Assembly (NCBI GenBank): GCA_943787785.1
Contig: CALSNT010000010.1
Coordinates: 46,849 to 110,848 of the forward strand
Source of the DNA: an uncultured Paracoccaceae bacterium
GTDB lineage: Bacteria; Pseudomonadota; Alphaproteobacteria; Rhodobacterales; Rhodobacteraceae
Length of the DNA stretch: 64,000 nucleotides
Direction: 5' to 3'
A program made the position numbers and the translations under genes. The notes below the pieces were generated by a model. The model ran no database searches, had not been told where the DNA came from, and was given only the letters and a program-made list of their open reading frames with translations. This document shows, in pieces, positions 51,528 to 61,038 of the stretch (position 1 is its first letter; the number at the start of each line of letters is the position of its first letter).

Positions 51528-52988
51528 TTGAAAATCCTTCCCGCGCATCGCCTCATTCAAAACGCGGGGCAGTGGCCGGAATCGATTGCTTTGGCGGACG
51601 AGATAACTTCGGTGAGCTATCGATCGTTACTCCACGTCGTCGGTCGGGTTGCCGGTGAGTTGCGCTCACGCGGGGTCCAGCCAGGATCGACGATTTCAGT
51701 TGCCTCCGCCGATCCCTTGGTCACCTACGCCACGGTCCTTGCCTGCGGCCTCCTTGGCGCAGGGTGGGTGGATGGCCGCGAGTTATCCCAGCAACAAGGG
51801 CCCGTCATAACCCATGCGTTTCATACGGACGAGGTAACGGATCCAGCCAAGAATTCCTCGCCGATCACGGCGGATTGGATGGGCACCGGGGACGGAATCG
51901 ATTTCGCCGAACTCGTTCGTGGCATCGATCCGACTGTGGATCGGCCTTGGCTGTATTTGCGTTCGTCAGGAACGACCGGGACGCCAAAGTTTGTATCTCT
52001 TGGAACAGAGATCATGGATGCGCGCATTCGGGCAACAAGCGCCGAATGGGCAGGCGATCGGGCGGCCTGTGTATTCCTATTCGGCGCCACTGCGGCGCCG
52101 TCGCTCATTCGCGCCCTGTCCGCGACGACCGCAGGATGGGGGCTCATTCACAGCGCCGATCCGTCGTTTTGGCGTGAACGGCGGGTCAGCCGTGTTTTCG
52201 GTGCCCCGGCACAACTCGATCTGATTTTCCGGGACGCACCGAAGGGCCCCAAGTTTGGGAAAGTATTGGCCGGCGGAGGGCCGGTTTCGGACGCGCAGGT
52301 CCGTACACTTTTCGACCATTTCTCTGTTGTCGCAAACACTTACGGATCGACCGAGGCAAACGTTGTATTCGTGAATGAGTGTCGGCTATGTGAGGATGGA
52401 AGCGTCGAAAGAACCACCGTACCTGGTGCACCCGAAGTGGAACTGGTGGATGAAAATGGATTGGCCGTCGACAAGGGTGTCGAAGGCATCGTGCGGATCC
52501 GCGGACGCGGCGTCGCCACCGGTTATGTCAACAACCCAGAGGCAGAATCCGGCACATTCAAGGATGGCTGGTTTTATCCCGGCGATCTTGGCGAGGATCG
52601 TGATGGCGTTCTTACAATAACGGGCAGATTCAACGACATCCTCAATGTTGGCGGTAGCAAGGTCAACGCGGTGCTTGTTGATTTTGCGCTCATGTCTGTT
52701 CCGGGTGTGCGTGACGCGATTTGCTTTACTATGCCAAGCGGCACGGGCGTCGATGAACTGCTGGCGTTCGTTGTTACCGAGTCTGGAACGACACCGCGGG
52801 AAATCCTGAATGAGGCACGAATTGCGGCACTTGCTGCCGCCGGAAGCGCTGGGCCTCCGAAACGTCTGTACGGCATCGAGAGGGTGCCGCGTAGCCCCAA
52901 TGGGAAACCTGACCGGAAGGCCTGCTTGGCGATCGCTGCTGCGGCAAGGGCCGAGGTTAAAAAATCTGCGCAACTGACATCAGATTGA
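51528..52988 (+). CDS. ANL-superfamily acyl-AMP ligase 1
   Basis: A 486-residue AMP-forming enzyme (TTG start after AAAGGA; a GTG 13 codons earlier is possible). It activates a carboxylic acid as acyl-AMP, usually passing it to CoA or a carrier. Core motifs: A3 in LRSSGTTGTPKFVSLG, A5 in NTYGSTEANVVF, A7 in GWFYPGDLGED, A8 in TGRFNDILNVGGSKV and A10 Lys in RSPNGKPDRKA. The overall N-domain is shorter than in long-chain acyl-CoA synthetases, as in small acyl-AMP ligases. It is the first of three such genes and is followed 135 bp later by the duplicated-barrel gene. The substrate is unknown. Confidence 0.85.
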   Translation: MKILPAHRLIQNAGQWPESIALADEITSVSYRSLLHVVGRVAGELRSRGVQPGSTISVASADPLVTYATVLACGLLGAGWVDGRELSQQQGPVITHAFHTDEVTDPAKNSSPITADWMGTGDGIDFAELVRGIDPTVDRPWLYLRSSGTTGTPKFVSLGTEIMDARIRATSAEWAGDRAACVFLFGATAAPSLIRALSATTAGWGLIHSADPSFWRERRVSRVFGAPAQLDLIFRDAPKGPKFGKVLAGGGPVSDAQVRTLFDHFSVVANTYGSTEANVVFVNECRLCEDGSVERTTVPGAPEVELVDENGLAVDKGVEGIVRIRGRGVATGYVNNPEAESGTFKDGWFYPGDLGEDRDGVLTITGRFNDILNVGGSKVNAVLVDFALMSVPGVRDAICFTMPSGTGVDELLAFVVTESGTTPREILNEARIAALAAAGSAGPPKRLYGIERVPRSPNGKPDRKACLAIAAAARAEVKKSAQLTSD

Positions 52989-53123
52989 ACATGTGGCCCA
53001 TTCGCAACGGATCTGGTGGGGCATCAAGGAATTCTTGTGCGTCGCCCGAATAAATCAGTTATGGTGATTTGATGCTATTGGATATTCCGATTCTAAGATC
53101 CTCTGGCCGGCAGGAAAACGACG

Positions 53124-54278
53124 ATGAAAACTGACAACAGCACTACTCCGCGCATTTTCAATACCGCATTCGGTGCGGCAGTGGGCGTGGTTTTCGTGGG
53201 CGCGGCGCAGGCCCAAACCGGATTTGAAGGCGGATATGTCGGGCTGGGTTATGGCAACCTAGACGGTACCGTCGGCGGGTCCGCAAGCGGCAACCCAATT
53301 TACGATGATGATTACCTATACGGGATCGGTCATGGTGCGTTAAACCTATTCGGTGGCTATAACTTTGTGAATGGTCAGACGCTTTACGGCGTTGAAGCAA
53401 CATTCTGGGCAGATGCACTTACCAGTTCTGATGACTATGACACACATGGGTTGAAAGAGCTTTATGACCTCAAGTTCCGGGTTGGCCGGATATTCGGGGA
53501 TTCATTGATTTACGGCTCAATTGGCTACACAGACAGTAAGGCGAACTACTATGGTTCTGATGCTGCTTCGTCTGTGTATGGCGACAACTCCGGACTAACT
53601 TTTGGTGGTGGTTTCGAGACCAATGTCACCAGCAGGATGTTTGTTGGCGCAGACGTAACAATGCGGAATGTCGACAGCCTCAAGGTTGGCCCGGATCTGG
53701 TGACGTCGGTATCAGCAAGGATTGGCTATCGTTTTTCCGATCATGACGGCGGTGGCGCGCTGAGCGCGGAAACGGAACGTGGATTCGACGGTTTCTACGC
53801 GGGTTTTGGCTATGGTGCTGTCGACGGAACAGTCGGCGGTGACTCAGGCTACGACGACGACTATCTCTATGGAATCGGTGAAAGCGCCGTCAACGGTTTT
53901 GTCGGGTTCAACTTTGTCAACGGGAACATGCTTTACGGCGCAGAATTAACCCTGTGGCAAGATTCCCTGACTTATTCGGACGACTATGACACCCATGGTA
54001 TCCGCGACATGGTGGATCTGAAGCTCAGAGTCGGTCGTGTGTTCGGAAACTCGATGTTCTATGGCACGATCGGTAGGAGCACGGTGCTGCCGAATTACTA
54101 TGGATCCGATTCGACCTACGGTGATGCATCCGGGACGCTGTTTGGCGCGGGGTTTGAGACGAACCTTTCAGATCGTGTCATGGTTGGCATCGACTTCACG
54201 TCGCGCGGAGTTAATGATCTCAAAGTTGGTCCAGATCGCATAAACACTACGTCTATTCGTGCGGGTGTGCGGTTTTAA
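53124..54278 (+). CDS. Outer-membrane beta-barrel protein with internal duplication
   Basis: A 384-residue protein: signal peptide with cleavage after AQA (residue 30), then two homologous halves, ~33-204 and ~220-384. Matching pairs are GLGYGNLDGTVGG/GFGYGAVDGTVGG, YDDDYLYGIG in both, NFVNGQTLYGVE/NFVNGNMLYGAE, DDYDTHGL/DDYDTHGI, LKFRVGRIFGDS/LKLRVGRVFGNS and LKVGPD in both. Each half ends in an aromatic barrel strand (ARIGYRF; RAGVRF). Each half is the size of an 8-stranded OmpW/opacity-type barrel. Its stop overlaps that of the convergent ligase 2 by 4 bp. Confidence 0.85.
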   Translation: MKTDNSTTPRIFNTAFGAAVGVVFVGAAQAQTGFEGGYVGLGYGNLDGTVGGSASGNPIYDDDYLYGIGHGALNLFGGYNFVNGQTLYGVEATFWADALTSSDDYDTHGLKELYDLKFRVGRIFGDSLIYGSIGYTDSKANYYGSDAASSVYGDNSGLTFGGGFETNVTSRMFVGADVTMRNVDSLKVGPDLVTSVSARIGYRFSDHDGGGALSAETERGFDGFYAGFGYGAVDGTVGGDSGYDDDYLYGIGESAVNGFVGFNFVNGNMLYGAELTLWQDSLTYSDDYDTHGIRDMVDLKLRVGRVFGNSMFYGTIGRSTVLPNYYGSDSTYGDASGTLFGAGFETNLSDRVMVGIDFTSRGVNDLKVGPDRINTTSIRAGVRF

Positions 54279-55744
54279 TCTACGTCTGATCCAGTTTCTG
54301 AGGCATGGAAGGTGGCGGCCAGGCGCTGACGATCAATTTTGCCGCCTTCATTCCGCGCCAATCGACCTACATGCTTTATTGAAACATCACGTAGCTTCGA
54401 GAAGCGCGCCTGAATCACTGCGATAAGGTCATCTGGACGGATTTCCTGCTTGGCAGAATAACAGATCCCCAGCTGATCTGATCCATTGTCGCTTAGCCGA
54501 ACAGCGGCGATGTCCGCATTCCCGAACTGTTTGGCAAGCACCGCTTCGATATCGTCCAGCGCGTATTTCTCGCCGTCAGCGTTCAAAACATTTGAAGTTC
54601 TGCCAACAAAATAGAGCGAATTGCCCTCACGCCGCAGTACGTCGCCTGACAGGAACACCCCGTTCTTGAACCCGTGACCGCTTTCAGATAGCGATCCAAG
54701 ATAACTGCGTGCACCGGAATCTCGGAAACGAAACCCAACGAGGCCTTCTTCACCTGCAACGGGTTGCATATCTTCGTCGAAAAATTCGATCTGTAGATCG
54801 CTGCGGTGAAACTCACCCAAATAGCCGCTTTCCCAGGTGGTTTCGTTCATGGAAAGATTGGCATGACAGACCATCCCAACCTCAGATGATCCATAACTTT
54901 GCGCAATCGCAAACTCACCCAGTTCAAATAGTGCTCGTACCTTGTGGGCAGGTGTAAACGCGCCACCAAGCTGGATCTCTTCCAGCGACATCAAGTGCTG
55001 TTCGGACGCATCGAATTCGAGGATCTGCGCCACGACGGCGGGCGTCGCGGCCAAGTGTGTCACTCGATAAAGATCGCAATACTGGGGTATCCGATCCAGG
55101 TGCTCGGACAAGGTAATGATACTGCCTCCGGCCAGCAGAACCGCCAGATTGCCGTTCATCGCCCAACTTGAGTTGGCCGGTGATGAATTCAGATACCGCT
55201 GCGCTTGTACTCGGTTCTGCGGAAGCCTTTGCATGCCAATAATGTCATCCATGCGCGCCTGTTCCGAAATGGAAACCAACTTTGGCCTACCCGTCGTACC
55301 CGACGTGGCAAACACAAAATGTGCCTCGGGAGTTGTAATGGCGCGGTAGTCGGGCAGCGGTATACTGCGGAGGGGCGTGAACCAATCCGAAGTGACCACG
55401 ATTGACCCTTTGGACTTAGCTTCTTCCCCTCCCTCCAGCGTAACTACTTTGAAATCCGACAGGCCCGCAGCGCGTACCACCTTGGGAAAGGTAAAAATCA
55501 CCGTAAGCGACCGGAGGCTGGCCACCATCGCCAGCGCAATACACAACTCGCCGCGCTGCATGTCGACAACTAGTGAGTCACCAGGTTGAACGCCCCTCGT
55601 GCGCAATTGCATATCCATCGTCGCAATCAAGCGTTGCAGATCATCGAACCCCAATTGACTGCGTTCCGTAAGAACGGCCGTTTTTGCGGGATGTTCTGCG
55701 ATGGTCCGGGCCATCGCTGATATGAGCTTTTGCTTTGCAGTCAT
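54275..55744 (-). CDS. ANL-superfamily acyl-AMP ligase 2
   Basis: A 489-residue AMP-forming enzyme. A3 in FATSGTTGRPKLVSIS, A5 in AQSYGSSEVGMVC, A7 in FLSGDVLRREG, A8 in VGRTSNVLNADGEKY and A10 Lys in RNEGGKIDRQRL are all intact. The N-domain is again short, and RTRGVQPGDSLVVDM matches the RSRGVQPGS of ligase 1, so the two are paralogues. It is divergent from ligase 3 with 150 bp between the starts, a shared promoter region, and convergent with the barrel gene. The substrate is unknown. Confidence 0.83.
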   Translation of the reverse strand: MTAKQKLISAMARTIAEHPAKTAVLTERSQLGFDDLQRLIATMDMQLRTRGVQPGDSLVVDMQRGELCIALAMVASLRSLTVIFTFPKVVRAAGLSDFKVVTLEGGEEAKSKGSIVVTSDWFTPLRSIPLPDYRAITTPEAHFVFATSGTTGRPKLVSISEQARMDDIIGMQRLPQNRVQAQRYLNSSPANSSWAMNGNLAVLLAGGSIITLSEHLDRIPQYCDLYRVTHLAATPAVVAQILEFDASEQHLMSLEEIQLGGAFTPAHKVRALFELGEFAIAQSYGSSEVGMVCHANLSMNETTWESGYLGEFHRSDLQIEFFDEDMQPVAGEEGLVGFRFRDSGARSYLGSLSESGHGFKNGVFLSGDVLRREGNSLYFVGRTSNVLNADGEKYALDDIEAVLAKQFGNADIAAVRLSDNGSDQLGICYSAKQEIRPDDLIAVIQARFSKLRDVSIKHVGRLARNEGGKIDRQRLAATFHASETGSDVD

Positions 55745-55894
55745 GATGCCCAGTCGGTATTCAATCTGCGAAATTCTCTAGCACATAGGGGTGGTGTCGG
55801 AAACCGCTCAGTAGTTTTTCGGCACAGTTTACGGTAGCGTATCGGATGTGCCGGCGCGAATGATAGCAGATGAAAATAAAGGCAACTCTGAGCA

Positions 55895-57325
55895 ATGGAA
55901 AACAAACTAATTGCCGCGCTGGAAACCGCTTTTGTCCAGCATCGCCGGGTCACCGCCTTTTGGCAGGAAGACGGCACTGCCTTAACCTTCGAAAATTTGC
56001 ACTACACGATCATTAGCTTTGCTGAGCAGCTGCTTGAAAAAGGTGTTTCGAAAAAGGAAAATGTTGCTGTCTTCATTGGCGATCCACTGGCAGGGCTGGC
56101 GCTAAGGATTGCGATTTTGCGGATCGGGGCAAATTTGGTCTCGGCACCCAGGCAGCGCTTGCTTGATCCCAGTTTGGAAATTCGTTTTGTCATTTGCAGG
56201 GCAGATGAGGAGATTCAGCATCCCGGCAGGGTCGACTTCGATCAAAGCTGGATTCGGTCTCCAAGTCGCATGGTGCCAATCGGTCAGGCCGGAAATGTTA
56301 TCCTCAGCACCTCCGGAACGACGGGCACACCTCAATTGCGCTCTTTCGCGGACGACGGAATTTACAACCGTGTAATCCACGGCCTTTCGTTTCGGGGTGC
56401 GCTTCACGGCCCGGTGCTCATTGCTCAGAACATGGCAGCAATTGTTGGGCTGAAGGCTTCACTTACCGCGCTGATAAGTGGCCAGCCCCAGCTTCACTTT
56501 CGCGGCGAACCTGAAAAAGTGGTGGCTCAGACGGCGCTTTTCGGCATTTCAGTTGCCTTCATCGCACCCGTGGAACTGGTCCGTTTAACAGAAGCCGCCG
56601 AGTCAAATGATGCGGTGGAACTAAGAATAGAACGTATCAACGTCGGCGGCGGAAAAATCTCGCGTTTGCTGGCCGAACGGGCCGAACGCGCCCTATCCGG
56701 GGAAGTTTTCACAGATTATGGGAGCACCGAAACCGACACGATTGCAAGCCAACGGATTGTCGAGGGTCCTACGGCGCAAGGCGCGGTTGGTCGGCCACAT
56801 CATCCCATCGAGTGCCGAGTTCGTCAGATAGAAGGTCATGTCGGTGGCAGCAATGGCGACGGAGTACTTTGGGTCCGCATCCCATCGGCGCTGAATTCAT
56901 TTGATTTTCCGGGGGGAGAGTCACTGAGCGACAAAATGGGATGGATCAATACAGGTGACATTGCCAGAATAGAATCTGACGGGACTATTGTTCTGACGGG
57001 CCGGGTATTCGACCTGATCAATGCGGGCGGAAACAAGATCTCAACCGGCGCGGTGGAATCGATAGCCCTGGCAAGCGGCATGGTGGCTGAAGTTGCGGCG
57101 TTTCGGTTGGATACGGATTCGGGCATTGATGCGATTGGAATAGCGGCCATCCCATTGGGTGCGGATCAATCTCCATTGAGATTATCAGACCACCTTGTCG
57201 AAGTGTTGCGCGGCCATTTCAACATCAGTGTGTTCTTTTCTGACGAACTCCCGCGAGGCGACACCGGGAAAATTGATCGGAGTCGCTTGGCAACCTGGGT
57301 CGATTCGACCAGCAAGAAGAGTTAG
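55895..57325 (+). CDS. ANL-superfamily acyl-AMP ligase 3
   Basis: A 476-residue AMP-forming enzyme. A3 in ILSTSGTTGTPQLRSFA lacks the usual Lys (Gln instead), A5 in FTDYGSTETDTIA, A7 in INTGDIARIES, A8 in TGRVFDLINAGGNKIS and A10 Lys in RGDTGKIDRSRL are present. The Gln in A3 may lower activity but does not remove the catalytic C-terminal Lys. It starts MENKLIAALETAFVQHRR. It is divergent from ligase 2 and followed by IS110. With ligases 1 and 2 it forms an unusual set of three small adenylating enzymes. Confidence 0.83.
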   Translation: MENKLIAALETAFVQHRRVTAFWQEDGTALTFENLHYTIISFAEQLLEKGVSKKENVAVFIGDPLAGLALRIAILRIGANLVSAPRQRLLDPSLEIRFVICRADEEIQHPGRVDFDQSWIRSPSRMVPIGQAGNVILSTSGTTGTPQLRSFADDGIYNRVIHGLSFRGALHGPVLIAQNMAAIVGLKASLTALISGQPQLHFRGEPEKVVAQTALFGISVAFIAPVELVRLTEAAESNDAVELRIERINVGGGKISRLLAERAERALSGEVFTDYGSTETDTIASQRIVEGPTAQGAVGRPHHPIECRVRQIEGHVGGSNGDGVLWVRIPSALNSFDFPGGESLSDKMGWINTGDIARIESDGTIVLTGRVFDLINAGGNKISTGAVESIALASGMVAEVAAFRLDTDSGIDAIGIAAIPLGADQSPLRLSDHLVEVLRGHFNISVFFSDELPRGDTGKIDRSRLATWVDSTSKKS

Positions 57326-57440
57326 ACCCCATGATCTTGGTGTGAACTGACTGGGCCGGTGGCCTCTCCCGCGGCATTCTCCGTTCGAGGGTTGCGCCGG
57401 ATTGGCTGGTGCCGAGCCTCAAGAATGGGGGAGAGACCAG

Positions 57441-58571
57441 ATGCATAATAGCATGTTTATTGGGCTGGATGTCCACAAGGCGACAATCTCGGTCGCAGTC
57501 GCACAAGATGGGCGTGGTGGTGAGGTCCGCCACTGGGGGACGGTTGCGCACCGGCCCGATCACATCCGAAAGCTGGTGGAGAAGTTCAGTGCTGGCGGAA
57601 GCCGTCTGCATTTTTGCTATGAGGCTGGGCCATGCGGCTATGGCCTGCATCGCCAGCTTGTCGAGTTGGGGCATGACTGCATCGTAGTCGCCCCCTCACT
57701 CATTCCCGTAAAGGCGGGCGACCGGGTGAAGACGGACCGCCGCGATGCGGTGATGCTGGCGAAACTGCACCGTGCAGGCGAGCTGACGGCAGTGTGGGTA
57801 CCTGACGCCGCGCATGAGGCAATGCGCGATCTGGTCCGAGCCCGAGCGACCGCGATGCGGGTGCTGGGCAAGGCGCGACAGCATCTTCAGGGGTTTTTGC
57901 TGCGCCACGGTCGTATCTATCCGGGAAAGAAAGGCTGGACGGTTGCCTACCGCCGCTGGCTGACGACGGTGCGATTCCAGCATCCGGCGCAGCAGATCGT
58001 ATTGCAGGACTACATCGACGCGGTGACTGACACCGAAGCCAGGGTTGAGCGATTGGCAGGCCAGATTGCGGCCCTTCTCCCGAGTTGGTCACTGGCGCCA
58101 GTTGTCGAAGCGGTCCAGGCTATGCGTGGGGTCGCATTCATCGTCGCCGTCACAGTGGTGGCCGAGGTCGGAGATTTTAATCGTTTCGACAACCCGCGTC
58201 AGCTGATGGCCTATCTCGGGCTGACACCATCTGAACATTCCAGTGGCAACACTGTGCGCCGGGGCGGGATCACAAAGGCCGGCAGCGGATTGGCGCGACG
58301 TGCCCTGATCGAGGGCGCGTGGAGCTACCGCATGCAGGCGCGCGTCAGTCGCAAGCTTCACGACAGGATCGAGGGGCTCCCCAACGTGGTGCGCGACATC
58401 GCCTGGAAGGGTCAACTTCGAATGTGCCAGCGATACCGCCATCTGCTCGCAGCCGGGAAGGCGAAAGTGGTCGTGATCACGGCCATTGCCCGCGAGATGG
58501 TCGGCTTTATCTGGGCCATCGCTAAAGCAGTGACGGCCGCACCCGTCGTAAACGCTCGCACCGAAAGCTGA
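57441..58571 (+). CDS. IS110-family transposase
   Basis: A 376-residue DEDD transposase, starting at MHNSMFIGLDVHKATISVAV. The first Asp is in IGLDVHK, RVKTDRRDAVMLAKL supplies a further acidic site, and the C-terminal Transposase_20 part has AMRGVAFIVAVTVVAEVGDF and SSGNTVRRGGITKAGSGLAR. It is intact, and elements of this type have no clear inverted repeats. The 57326-57440 stretch is its upstream end, where a guide (bridge) RNA is known in related IS110 elements. It cuts the region after ligase 3. Confidence 0.92.
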   Translation: MHNSMFIGLDVHKATISVAVAQDGRGGEVRHWGTVAHRPDHIRKLVEKFSAGGSRLHFCYEAGPCGYGLHRQLVELGHDCIVVAPSLIPVKAGDRVKTDRRDAVMLAKLHRAGELTAVWVPDAAHEAMRDLVRARATAMRVLGKARQHLQGFLLRHGRIYPGKKGWTVAYRRWLTTVRFQHPAQQIVLQDYIDAVTDTEARVERLAGQIAALLPSWSLAPVVEAVQAMRGVAFIVAVTVVAEVGDFNRFDNPRQLMAYLGLTPSEHSSGNTVRRGGITKAGSGLARRALIEGAWSYRMQARVSRKLHDRIEGLPNVVRDIAWKGQLRMCQRYRHLLAAGKAKVVVITAIAREMVGFIWAIAKAVTAAPVVNARTES

Positions 58572-58852
58572 GAGGACAAAAAGCGCCCTGATCACGCCGA
58601 TGCGCAAGGTTGGGGGCGGAACGCGGTGGGGAACCCTCGTGCCCTGTTATGAGCCGACAAGGTCGACGCTCGCTCCTTAGAACGAGGCAGCCCCAGGACG
58701 AAACCACGGTCATGCGGTATCCAACCCGCGTATGAGAGCTTGCTCAACCGTCGTCTCAGTTCCGTCTCCTACCATGTGCATCCACATCACGCTGCGCCTG
58801 GCACCGCCGGGATATTAGCGTTGAAACAGGGGCTTGACATCGATCATGAGAA
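58572..58852. other. IS110 right flank, no gene recognised
   Basis: Non-coding or degenerate sequence after the transposase. It presumably includes the element's 3' end; the exact limit cannot be set from one copy. Confidence 0.3.
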
Positions 58853-58979
58853 CAGGCTGCTGAAAAAAAGTCTTTCTCGACGCGAATTTGAGAACGTGAT
58901 TCACTCTGTGCATAGCATTTGGGGGTGATGATGCGCGGAACGGACGATGCGAGCGGGACGCTTTTTTTTCAGTAGCCTG
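58853..58979 (+). mobile_element. 127-bp MITE-like deletion derivative of an IS5/IS1182-type element
   Basis: The terminal inverted repeats are CAGGCTGCTGAAAAAAAG (58853-58870) and CAGGCTACTGAAAAAAAAG (58961-58979, complement). Inside, a frame starts MMRGTDDASGTLFFQ, the beginning of an IS1182/IS5-like transposase (MRGSDERSGSLF...), and runs straight into the right repeat. The element thus keeps both ends and the first ~15 codons. No flanking target duplication is obvious. Confidence 0.7.
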
Positions 58980-59126
58980 CTAGTAAGAGTCCTATAGAAT
59001 ACTGCGGATGAGTATTGAAACTTAAAAAAAAACCTATAGAGAAACTATAGTGTGTGCGTCGTCAGAGTTTTTGGAACCAAGAACGGCCTAAACTAAGAGA
59101 GAGTCTGGCTCATCTGATTTCTGTGA

Positions 59127-60107
59127 TTATGCGGCGCGTTGTCTGTGATGCAAGCGCCGCGTTTCGAGCGTCTTTCGTTTGATCCTTTCTCTTTGTTTTA
59201 GAATGGCTTTGTCACGGCCGAAGTAGACGTCGGATGGCGTGACGTTGTTGAGGCTCTCGTGGTACCGCTGATGATTGTAGTGTTCGACGAAGGCTTCGAT
59301 CTGGGCTTCGAGATCGCCCGGCAAGAAGTAGTTTTCGAGCAAGATGCGGTTCTTCAGGGTTTGATGCCATCGCTCGATCTTGCCCTGAGTCTGCGGATGA
59401 TACGGCGCACCGCGAGAATGCTTCATGCCTTTGTCCTGCAGCCATTCAGCAAGGTCGCCTGAGACGTAGCTGGAGCCATTATCGCTGAGCAGGCGTGGCT
59501 TGTGAACGACGTGGACCTGATCACAGCCGGATGCCTGCAGGGCCAGATCGAGCGTATCTGTCACATCCTCAGCCCGCATGTTCGTGCACAACTTCCACGA
59601 GATGATGTACCGGCTGTAATCGTCGAGGATCGTGCTGAGATAAAACCAACCCCAGCCGAGAACTTTGAGGTAGGTGAAGTCGGTTTGCCAAAGCTGATTG
59701 ATGGCGGTGGTCTTGTCGGTGAACTCGCTCGCTGCCTTGATAACAATGAAGGCGGGGCTGGTGATCAGATCGTGGGCTTTCAGCACTCGGTAGACCGAAG
59801 ATTCTGAGACAAAGTAGCGGTTCCGATCCGTGAAGGTCACCGCCAGTTCGCGCGGCGACAGCTCCGTTTCCTTCAACGCCAGCTTGACGACCTTGCGGCG
59901 CACCGTGTCAGGAATGCGGTTCCAGACGTTTTTTGGCTTGGGGGATTGATCCTGCAGCCCAGCCTCGCCACGCTGCAGATACCGATCATACCAACGGTAA
60001 AATGTGGTGCGGGGCAGGCCCATTTTTGCCAACGTCTGACGTGCTGACAGGTGCGATCCCTCGACCAGCCGGATGATCTCCAGCTTCTCGGATGGGTGAT
60101 ACCTCAT
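59127..60107 (-). CDS. IS3-family transposase OrfB (59-kb copy)
   Basis: 326 residues with the DDE residues in TAINQLWQTDFTYLKVLGWG, KPRLLSDNGSSYVSGDLAEW and HPQTQGKIERWHQTLKN. It is close to, but distinct from, the 37.7-kb protein and nearest to the broken copy at 13.4-14.8 kb. It is intact. Confidence 0.92.
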   Translation of the reverse strand: MRYHPSEKLEIIRLVEGSHLSARQTLAKMGLPRTTFYRWYDRYLQRGEAGLQDQSPKPKNVWNRIPDTVRRKVVKLALKETELSPRELAVTFTDRNRYFVSESSVYRVLKAHDLITSPAFIVIKAASEFTDKTTAINQLWQTDFTYLKVLGWGWFYLSTILDDYSRYIISWKLCTNMRAEDVTDTLDLALQASGCDQVHVVHKPRLLSDNGSSYVSGDLAEWLQDKGMKHSRGAPYHPQTQGKIERWHQTLKNRILLENYFLPGDLEAQIEAFVEHYNHQRYHESLNNVTPSDVYFGRDKAILKQRERIKRKTLETRRLHHRQRAA

Positions 60108-60469
60108 TCTTGGTCGCCCCCATCCCCTGTCATGCTTTTTTTGAGCAAACGGAGGTCAAGCGTCTGCTCCGCAACGACCTCCTTCAGGTCCCGAGCTTCG
60201 CGCCGCAGATCCTTGACCTCGTCGGTCGTCGCAGCACGCGCTGTATCGCCCGCCAGGCGTCTCTTCCCGGCCTCCATGAAGTCCTTCGACCATTTGTAAT
60301 AGATGCCCTGTGAGATGCCCTCACGGCGACACAGCTCGGCAATACTGTCCTCGCCGCGCAGGCCGTCCAGTACGATGCGGATCTTCTCTTCCGATGAATA
60401 TTGCCTGCGGGTCGCCCGCTTGATGTCTTTGACGATCTTCTCGCCGGCGCTCTTCGTTGTCTGTCTCAT
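60104..60469 (-). CDS. IS3-family transposase OrfA (59-kb copy)
   Basis: About 121 residues from MRQTTKSAGEKIVKDIKRAT. HTH SSEEKIRIVLDGLRGEDSIA...CRREGISQGIYYKWSKDFME and a leucine-rich C-terminus LKEVVAEQTLDLRLLKKSMT. It overlaps OrfB by 4 bp, with a slippery A7G upstream. A longer frame to 60517 exists, but this ATG follows the better ribosome-binding context. Confidence 0.9.
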   Translation of the reverse strand: MRQTTKSAGEKIVKDIKRATRRQYSSEEKIRIVLDGLRGEDSIAELCRREGISQGIYYKWSKDFMEAGKRRLAGDTARAATTDEVKDLRREARDLKEVVAEQTLDLRLLKKSMTGDGGDQE

Positions 60470-60563
60470 GCCCCACTCCTCAGTGGTTACGATGCGCCAA
60501 CAACTCTCTCTTATCAAATCGCCCTATTTGGACCCATAAGCGCTGACGTCAGACACGGTATCA

Positions 60564-60890
60564 TTGGCAGATGCGCGCGCGGCAGCACTTCAGATTCAGG
60601 CCGAGGCTGAACGTGGCATTGACCGGATTGCTGACATGCGCGCCGCTGAACTTGAGATGGAGCGAGCATCTGCCAACCAGAATAGTGTTTCGGATGTTCT
60701 GGACCGGTATGAGCAACTGAAGTTGTCCCATCTCAAGACCGGGGCTGAACGTGGCCGTGAACTCAGGAAGGCGCTGACATCGAGTCTGCACCAGCCCATC
60801 AGCATGCTGTCCAGATCAGTGCTTCAGGATGCGATTGACGCCAAAGTCGAGGCAGGGCGGCTGGTCTATGCAAATCGCATACGCGCCTAA
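60564..60890 (+). pseudogene. Tyrosine-integrase remnant (arm/core-binding part)
   Basis: The frame LADARAAALQIQAEAERGID resembles the end of the integrase Arm-binding domain, and VSDVLDRYEQLKLSHLKTGA, then LRKALTSSLHQPISMLSRSV and DAIDAKVEAGRLVYANRIRA, the core-binding domain. The 5' part is removed by the IS3 copy ending at 60555. A stop follows where the catalytic domain should begin, and none of it is found. It marks a third, decayed island in the window. Confidence 0.75.
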
Positions 60891-61038
60891 GCGGCCCGAC
60901 GTCGTACAGGCTACCTACGATAGGTCTCTGGCGCCATAGTCTCGGCGAACATGCGCGCATCCAGCGCATCCGCAATGCCGGTTCCTATACATTCTCGCGG
61001 TTTTCGGCCCAACCTGTTCCAAAAACAGCGAGGAAACT

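Larger units (their letters stand above)
59053..60555 (-). mobile_element. IS3-family element (1503 bp), 59-kb copy
   Basis: The right end is TGTCTGACGTCAGC (complement of 60542-60555) and the left end TGTGCGTCGTCAGAG at 59053. Both ORFs are intact, with the same A7G slippage site as the 37.7-kb element. The two ends match imperfectly, and no target duplication is seen. It interrupts an integrase gene whose remainder continues at 60564. Confidence 0.88.
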
